The notes beneath the pieces are model-generated. The model made no database searches and was not told where the DNA came from. It saw only the letters and a program-made list of their open reading frames with translations. A stretch of 64,000 bases of DNA from Talpa occidentalis (Eukaryota; Chordata; Mammalia; Eulipotyphla; Talpidae). The stretch is taken from the NCBI RefSeq assembly GCF_014898055.3, contig NW_023602073.1, positions 21,871,784 to 21,935,783 of the forward strand, written 5' to 3'. The position numbers and the translations under genes are program-made. Numbering within the stretch: the first letter of the stretch is position 1; the number at the start of each line of letters is the position of its first letter. Positions 58,120-64,000 of the stretch are shown piece after piece.

Positions 58120-59545
58120 GACCAGTGATCTAACTAAGAGATTTCAGCGGTCACACATGACAAAAAATAGACTTTATAGAATTAGGTCAAAGCAATAACA
58201 ACCACCTATGAATAAGGGGTAGAATTTAATTTACAGACTTGCCACATTGTGTTATTTAATATATCAGTTTCAAAAAAGTTCTAAGACATCCAAGAAATTG
58301 TGGTCACACACAGGAGAAAAATCAATCAAAAGAAAGTTTATCTGAAGAAATCCAGACATTTAACTTATTAGACATAGGCTTTAAATCATAATTTTAAATT
58401 CACTGGTTTAAGTAGCAGAGAACTAAAGCAACTCTATTTAAATAGCTAAAAGAGGGCCTCCCCGGTGGCTCAGGGGTTGAGCGCTGGGTTGGGAAGCTGC
58501 CTGCAGCCTCTGCGGCGTTGGTTCGATCCCTGGCTGCTCCCCGGCCACCGGAGGAGGTTCCCACATGACACGCAGACCTCTCCTGCCGCCCGCTGCTCCC
58601 CTCAGCAGTGTACTTCGGTCCTTCTGCCTGCTGTGCTCCCCGCTCTGGCTCTGGTGAATTCTCTCACCCTCTCGTGATTCTGACTGTACCCAGTGCTTGT
58701 ATAAATAAATAAATAAAAATCTTTTTAAAAAAAAATTTAAAAAAAATAGCTAAAAGAAATCCTGAGAATAATGTTTCATCAAATATAGAATACCAGTAAA
58801 GAGAAAAATTATTTTTAGGGCACAAATAGCAAATCTAGAAAGAACAATACAAAAACTAAAATAAAAATTCACTAGAGGAACTCAACAGCAAATTTGAGAA
58901 GGAAAAAAAAAGAAAAAAACTTGAGCTTTGGAAGATAGGTAAACAAAGGTTATCCAGTATAAGTGGTGCTTTGGAAAGCTGTTTGTTAGCTTCCATGCAT
59001 TGTTAAAGATAAGATACACGACTTGGTAATTCCATCCCTAAGAGAACTATCCAAGAGAACTAAGAAAAGATGTTCACATAAAACCTTGCACATGAATATT
59101 CATGTCAGCATTATTTATAATAGACCTAAAGTAGAAACAACCCAAATATCTATTAACTGATGAATCAAATATGGTATAGCCATACAATGGAATATTACTC
59201 TGCCACAAAAAGGAATGAAGCACTACAACATGGATGAACCATGACAACAATACGTAAAGGGAAAGAAGCCAGACACAAAGCCACATAAGGTTTAATTCCG
59301 TTTATACAAAATACCAGGTATAGGCAAATCCATAGAAATAAAAAGCAGATTAGTGGTTGTCAGAGCTGGAGGAAGAAGGAAATGATGAATGATTCTTAGT
59401 ACAGGGCTTCTTTTTAGGCGATAAGTATGCTCTGGAATTAGATATGCTGATTGCACAACTTTGTAAATATACTAGAACTCTCTAAATTATACACTTCAAA
59501 GAGAATGTGAATATGAAATGAACTGTATCTCTCTAAGAGGAAAAC
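58120..59545 (+). mobile_element. L1/HAL1-like element with a nested SINE
   Basis: The first part (58290-58440) and AACTCAACAGCAAATTTGAG (58877-58896) resemble L1-type ORF1 sequence. The last part (59080-59545) has L1 3' landmarks such as ACAATGGAATATTACTCTG. Going from ORF1-like to the 3' region with no ORF2 fits HAL1 or an internal deletion. The SINE at 58454-58743 is nested. Confidence 0.55.
58454..58743 (+). mobile_element. tRNA-derived T+ SINE, younger subfamily
   Basis: Forward copy with the younger-subfamily GCTGCTCCCCGGCCACCGG segment and TATAAATAAATAAATAAAAATC tail. Perfect 14-bp target duplication AAATAGCTAAAAGA (58440-58453 and 58744-58757). Confidence 0.93.
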
Positions 59546-60391
59546 TCAATAATAAACATCTTTGATCATGTATTGCCACATACTAGGGATTTTCCTTTCT
59601 CAAGGATAGATTTCCAAATATGGATTTTGATGGCCGAGGTATGTGGGCTTCCCCCCCTAGTTTTAGATGTTGCTAAGCTGTTTTCCAAAAAGTGGTACAC
59701 TCATTCATACTCACAGCAACAATATGGAGAATGCATTTCTTTGAATTCTGTCACAAATTTTAATTTTTGCAAAGCCTAAGAGTGAAAACAACATTATCTA
59801 AACTGCATTTCCCTCTTCCTGTGGGCTTCTTTTCATAGTGATATTGGTTTGTATTTCTCTTTGAATTACCATACAGAGGAGCTTTTTGTATGTTCAATGT
59901 ATTAACCCTTCATCTACCTTATGCACTTACAGGTTTCACCACCCTTTTGCTTATGATGTCTGTATCTTTATATGATTACAATATAGTTTCAATAATTTTT
60001 AAAAGAAAGGAGTAAGCATCATTATTTCATACCTTATCATTCCTTAAACTTCCACACCCTCCCAACACTCACTCTAATGGTTAAAGGAGAAGTTATTCAA
60101 AAAGTAGGTGCTACTCTCTTCCCACCTCCAAACATACCAACCTGCCTGGAGATGTGTCCCTTAAATTTTCAACCACCTCTCCCAGGATGAAGGACCACCA
60201 CTCCCTTGCACAGCTCTTTGAAATTTTAATTCAAACTTTTGACTTTGTATCATTACTTACCATGACTAGAACTTAGTGGGTCTCAAGAAATACAAGCTGA
60301 ATTGAATTAACCAGTGAAGAATTACTCAAAAATCAGTCCCTTTCCTAAAATTACAGAGACTAGACTTGATCTGATCTAGTCAAAATTCTAG
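59546..60391. other. Intergenic, AT-rich
   Basis: 59560-59930 may be further decayed reverse L1 sequence (AAGTGGTACACTCATTC and TTTGTATGTTCAATGTATTAACCC). Nothing certain. Confidence 0.4.
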
Positions 60392-61175
60392 AGTAGTACT
60401 TCTTACTCTTTTTTTTGGTCTTGGAACCACCTTTTAAATTTGAGGATCCTATCAGAAAAATGTGCTACATATATGCAATGGAATACTACTCAGCTATGAA
60501 GAAGGATGAACTCCTGCCATTTGAAACAATATGGATGGAACTGGAGAGGATAATGCTAAATGAAATAAGTCAAAGATAAATACTGGATGGTTTCACATGT
60601 AGAATATAGAGAAATATGAAAAAAGGTGAGTCAAAACCAAACCAGTAAAAACCTCTTAACATCTGACTGCAAAACAGAGGCAACCAGAGGAACAAGGTGG
60701 TAGGGTGGGAGTGGACAAGGGAAGGAGCCAAATGGAACATGGTAGAGGATTGTTGGGGCACTGGTTGGGGGCAAGTGTAAAAGTGTACATGTGTAGAGGT
60801 TTGAATGTATACCCCCCCAGTCCAAAATACAGAGATGTACACCTACTTTACATCAGTAAACATAATTTGAGAAAAGATCATTGAGATCCTAAAGAGCTTT
60901 TGTGTAGGTGGTTTATACCCATAATACAAAAGTAAAGCATTTGCAAGTTGACTTTTATTGTATTCAAAATTAAAGCTGTTTTTTAATATTTATTCATTAA
61001 TTTTTAAATAACAAGAATAAAACTATTATGTGTTAGCATAAATATTTGGTGAAACAATAACCAAAACTAATTAGTGGTGATAGCGACCTTGTTCTATAGT
61101 TTTGCAGATTCCCTCCTCCAAAAACAAGTCCCAGAGACCCCAGGGGTCCAGAGACCATATTTTGAAAACTATTGT
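60392..61175. mobile_element. hAT-type DNA transposon relic split by an L1
   Basis: The left end TTTTTTTTGGTCTTGGAACC and right end CCAGGGGTCCAGAGACCATA ... TTTTGAAAAC are what I recall of mammalian hAT/Charlie MER-type elements. The interior GATCCTAAAGAGCTTTTGTG and TATTTATTCATTAATTTTTAAATAA also agree. An L1 (60452-60880) interrupts it. Confidence 0.6.
60452..60880 (+). mobile_element. L1 3' end inserted in the hAT relic
   Basis: L1 landmarks GCAATGGAATACTACTCAGC, GATGGAACTGGAGAGG, AATGAAATAAGTC, purine tract and CATAATTTGAG. Imperfect target duplication TTGAGGATCCTA (60440-60451) and TTGAGATCCTA (60881-60891). The hAT sequence continues on both sides. Confidence 0.8.
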
Positions 61176-61762
61176 AGATGGCTCCCTTTGGAAACGACTG
61201 TAGTGCTGGATAGAAGTGCTCCTGAAGGTGGTTCCAGGGAAAAGAAGGAACAAAAGCAAGGGGAGCTGGGCTTTCCTACAGCTTTGAGACTTCCAGCAGG
61301 CTTAGGAGCTTGGTTCTTTGCACATGAAATGTCTCATAAACTCTCATGCACATTGGTCCTCCTCCTGCAGCTGCAGGCTTTCAAAACAGAAGACATTTAA
61401 GGGCAGCCCACACGTCATTCTTGCGTCTACATCTTCCCCTCAGTTCCTGAGGGTATATTCATCAGTACTGTCGACCTCACACATATGGGCACCATTCTGG
61501 AGATGGGTCATAAACATCTGAACTATATTGGCTCAATCATGGGGACATTTTGGCTCCAAACTGTGCTGACCTTTGTCCATTCCAGAAATATCCCATAAGA
61601 CTTTCCCAAGGCACTCAGTGATGCAAACCACATTTATCCACTTACCAGAAACAAAAATGTGACTGTTAGGCAGGACCTCAACTTCCTCCTGATAAAAGAG
61701 ATGGTGTGAAGAGGGTCCACAGTATGCCATCTGCAGCCTCCCTTGCTCAAAAACAATGATTC
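61176..61762. other. Intergenic, unique
   Basis: Nothing recognised. Confidence 0.5.
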
Positions 61763-62038
61763 GGGCCTCCCCGTTGGCGCAGCGGGTTGAGAACAGCTCT
61801 GTGAAGCTGTCTGCAGACTCTGCAGTGCAGGTTCGATTCCCGGCCGGCCAGGGAGCAACCCATATGGCAAAGCAGACCTCTCCTGTTGTGCCTGCTGCTC
61901 CCCTCAGCAGTGTACTTTGGTCAATCTGCCTATTCTGCTCCCCAGTCTGTCTCTGGTGAATCCTCTCACCCTCCCACGCCTCTGACCTGTACCCCAGCTA
62001 TTGTATAAATTAAAAATAAATAAATAAATCTAAAAAAA
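61763..62038 (+). mobile_element. tRNA-derived T+ SINE
   Basis: Forward copy with strong A and B boxes (TTGGCGCAGCGGG, GGTTCGATTCCCGG) and a lengthened tail (TTAAAAATAAATAAATAAATC). It shares features of both subfamilies. No clear target duplication. Confidence 0.9.
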
Positions 62039-62328
62039 AATATTTCATCACAGAATCTTTTAGTGTGGAGTCTGATCCCTTTAGAACTGATGTCAAGACC
62101 CACTGCTGCTCTCGCACCCTTAAACACGGGGCAGGGGGTGGTAAAGGGGCAGGTCTAGCACAGGGCATCAGTGCCTCAAGGGTCTGCAAACAATAATCAC
62201 AGAAGTGGTAGGGAAAGCAGCAGCACCTGGTTGATTTGGGCACATCAGCCAGCATTAGCATTTTCAGTACATACTTTGTACACAGTTCTGGCAAAGGACA
62301 GTGAGCTGACATTTGACCCATTATTCTT

Positions 62329-62595
62329 TTTTTTAATTAATTTCTTTATTTATACAATAACCAGGGTACAGGCCAGATGCATGGGAGGGTGAGAGGATTC
62401 ACCAGAGACAGAGCAGGGAATAGAACAGGCAGACTGACGAAATACACTGCTGAGCAGAGCAGGGGGCAAGACAGGAGAGGTCTGCTGCACCATGTGGGAC
62501 CCTCACCAGCTGGCCGGGATTGATCCAGTGCTGCAGAGGCTGTGGGCAGCTTCACAGTGTGGTGCTCAACTGCCTGCACCACCAAGGGAGGCCCA
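62329..62595 (-). mobile_element. tRNA-derived T+ SINE
   Basis: Reverse copy with a perfect 16-bp target duplication TTGACCCATTATTCTT (62313-62328 and 62596-62611). The tail reads TTTTTTTTAATTAATTTCTT rather than the usual TTAAGATTTATTTAT. Confidence 0.92.
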
Positions 62596-62637
62596 TTGAC
62601 CCATTATTCTTATGCACTGTTCCCCTTTCTGTCTGTG

Positions 62638-62990
62638 TCAGCCCCTAATGCCAGCATGACCAAGGACTACAGACTGGGTGACTGAAACAGCAGAAATTTC
62701 TCTTCTCAATATCCAGAGGCTAGAGTCCAAGATCCAGGTGTGAGCCTGTTTTTTTCTGACTTTGCCTCTTTCCTTGGCTTGTGAACATTCCTACTCCCCT
62801 CAAGGGCCTTTCCTTCTGAGGGTGTGTGTCCTGCTCTCTCCCAATCCTATTGGGTCAGATCCCACCCAAATGACCTCATTTACACTTAACTACCTGCTTA
62901 CAAGTCTCATCTTCAAACACAGCCACTTTCTGAGGTGTTGAGGGTTAGGACTCCAACATATAAAGTTGGGGGATGTGATTCAGCCCAGAT
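62638..62990 (-). mobile_element. MaLR/MLT1-type LTR relic in reverse
   Basis: CAGACTGGGTGACTGAAAC, AGAGGCTAGAGTCCAAGATC, CAAATGACCTCATTTACAC and TTAGGACTCCAACATATAAAG follow the order of a common ERVL-MaLR solo LTR in reverse. No internal retroviral genes are present. Family assigned from memory. Confidence 0.6.
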
Positions 62991-64000
62991 CTGATCATCA
63001 TTATCCCTGTTATCCCTTGGTGCTCCCTTATACCTTTTCAAGGTGGGTCGGGCAGCAAAACCACTTTTAGTTCGCCTCTGAATCCACAGTACTTAGTAAA
63101 ATTCCTGGCATGTAGGCAATGGTTCTATACCAGGTTGCTGAAAATATGAAAGTCTGTCTACTGTTCCCTTGGACACCCACCAGCATGAAAAAGATGTGTA
63201 ATAGTAAAGCCTAAAAATCCTGTTTTTAAGTGAACCAATGCAGTTATTTCACAATAATAATAATGTCTTATTCTGATAAGGTACCCCAAAATACCAGACC
63301 CAAAAGAGTATTAAATGATGCCATTTGTAAGCCTTAAATTGCTTTCTTGGTGGTAGCAAGACAATTCTAGGAGCTTGCCAAATGTCTTTACTGTTATTTT
63401 AGAGAGACAAACGCTAAATGAACTTTCAAAGTGTCACTTGAAGATTGCTGTTGAATGAAGTTGACTTTAAACTGTACAGTACAGACTGAAGCCTTTTATA
63501 CTAGTAAGTAAATCTGCTTCTGTCACTCACAGTTCACAATCCACAGCATCTGTGGATTAAAGGAAAAATGTTTCTTATTGAAAATTTCCCCACATGGGCA
63601 ATCCATGTTTCCATCTCATATGCAAATGAACTGCTTTAAAGGCTTTAAAGACTAAGTGTTTAAAGCTGGGAATTAAGCAAATCTGGTTGGGAGGGGGGGA
63701 GAAGAAGGCTGTTCTCCCTCTGACTAGAGAAAACTGAGGCTTGTCTAAAACGTGAAGACATTTTTATTATTTTTCATGACCTCACAAACACCTGCAGCTG
63801 GATCTGGGGTTATACGACCATGTATCTAAACTGAAAATGATGCATCAAAAAGTAAAGTCCAGCAAAATGTAATTGGCTTCTTGAAGATGATGGAAAAGAC
63901 ATTTTTTTGTGGGAAAAAAAAAAAAAGCTGTTCCTGAAAACCACAAAACTGGCCAAACACCAAAGCAGTCCAAGGTTTTTCTCCAATAATTTTAGTTTTC
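62991..64000. other. Intergenic, AT-rich right edge
   Basis: No repeat recognised. 63540-63860 (CATATGCAAATGAACTGC with an octamer-like ATGCAAAT, TTAAAGGCTTTAAAG) may be regulatory, but the evidence is thin. Confidence 0.4.

Noticed and set aside
3833..62585. Frames repeatedly containing LSCLTCCSPQQ or similar, suggesting a protein family
   Set aside because: They are translations of the SINE body in different copies, not genes.

Overview
The window is nuclear DNA from a placental mammal. It contains one recognisable protein gene, the intronless forkhead transcription factor gene FOXQ1 (32834-34008, + strand), set in a GC-rich CpG island. The rest is intergenic DNA full of L1 fragments, ancient MIR/L2, hAT and LTR relics, microsatellites, and many copies of a lineage-specific tRNA-derived SINE. 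This SINE has a tRNA-like head with A and B boxes, a body of about 200 bp, and a tail of AATAAA repeats followed by a TCTT pol III terminator and poly-A (the T+ class). It is not a primate Alu or a rodent B1/B2, and it does not match the Carnivora CAN or equine ERE sequences as I remember them. The T+ structure suggests a laurasiatherian. A horseshoe or leaf-nosed bat (Rhin-1-type SINE) is one possibility that I could not verify.

Layout. 1-31000: upstream intergenic DNA with L1 3' ends near 1.9, 5.6-6.5, 8.3, 15.3, 19.8 and 24.6-25.6 kb, SINEs near 3.8, 12.2, 15.8, 18.8, 22.9 and 24.7 kb, and several microsatellites. About 25.1-35.0 kb has no SINE and surrounds the gene. 31000-32833: distal and proximal promoter, with TCF/LEF-like motifs, a CCAAT box, a GC box, a forkhead-type site and a TATA-like element. 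32834-34008: FOXQ1 coding exon. 34009-about 34825: 3' UTR with AU-rich stretches and an AATAAA signal. 35000-64000: downstream intergenic DNA with about 16 more SINEs, several composite L1 nests, a hAT relic split by an L1, a MaLR-type LTR, and some repeat-poor stretches that look like candidate conserved enhancers (about 39.95-40.39 kb and 50.39-50.64 kb).

The main anomaly is in FOXQ1. The canonical N-terminus (MKLEV...) and the forkhead domain lie in different reading frames. The slip falls in a G-rich run near 32992-33008. Read literally, the gene encodes only a 137-residue truncated product. Allowing one missing base restores a protein of about 391 residues that runs from the expected start to the expected VETLLA C-terminus. 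A base lost in sequencing or assembly is the most economical explanation, but a real allele is not excluded.

I found no previously undescribed multi-gene system. The notable non-gene signals are retrotransposon events: two SINE subfamilies, a SINE lineage carrying a shared extra 3' tail, a SINE with an internal palindromic rearrangement, an unclassified poly-A insertion inside an L1, and an exact 54-bp tandem duplication.
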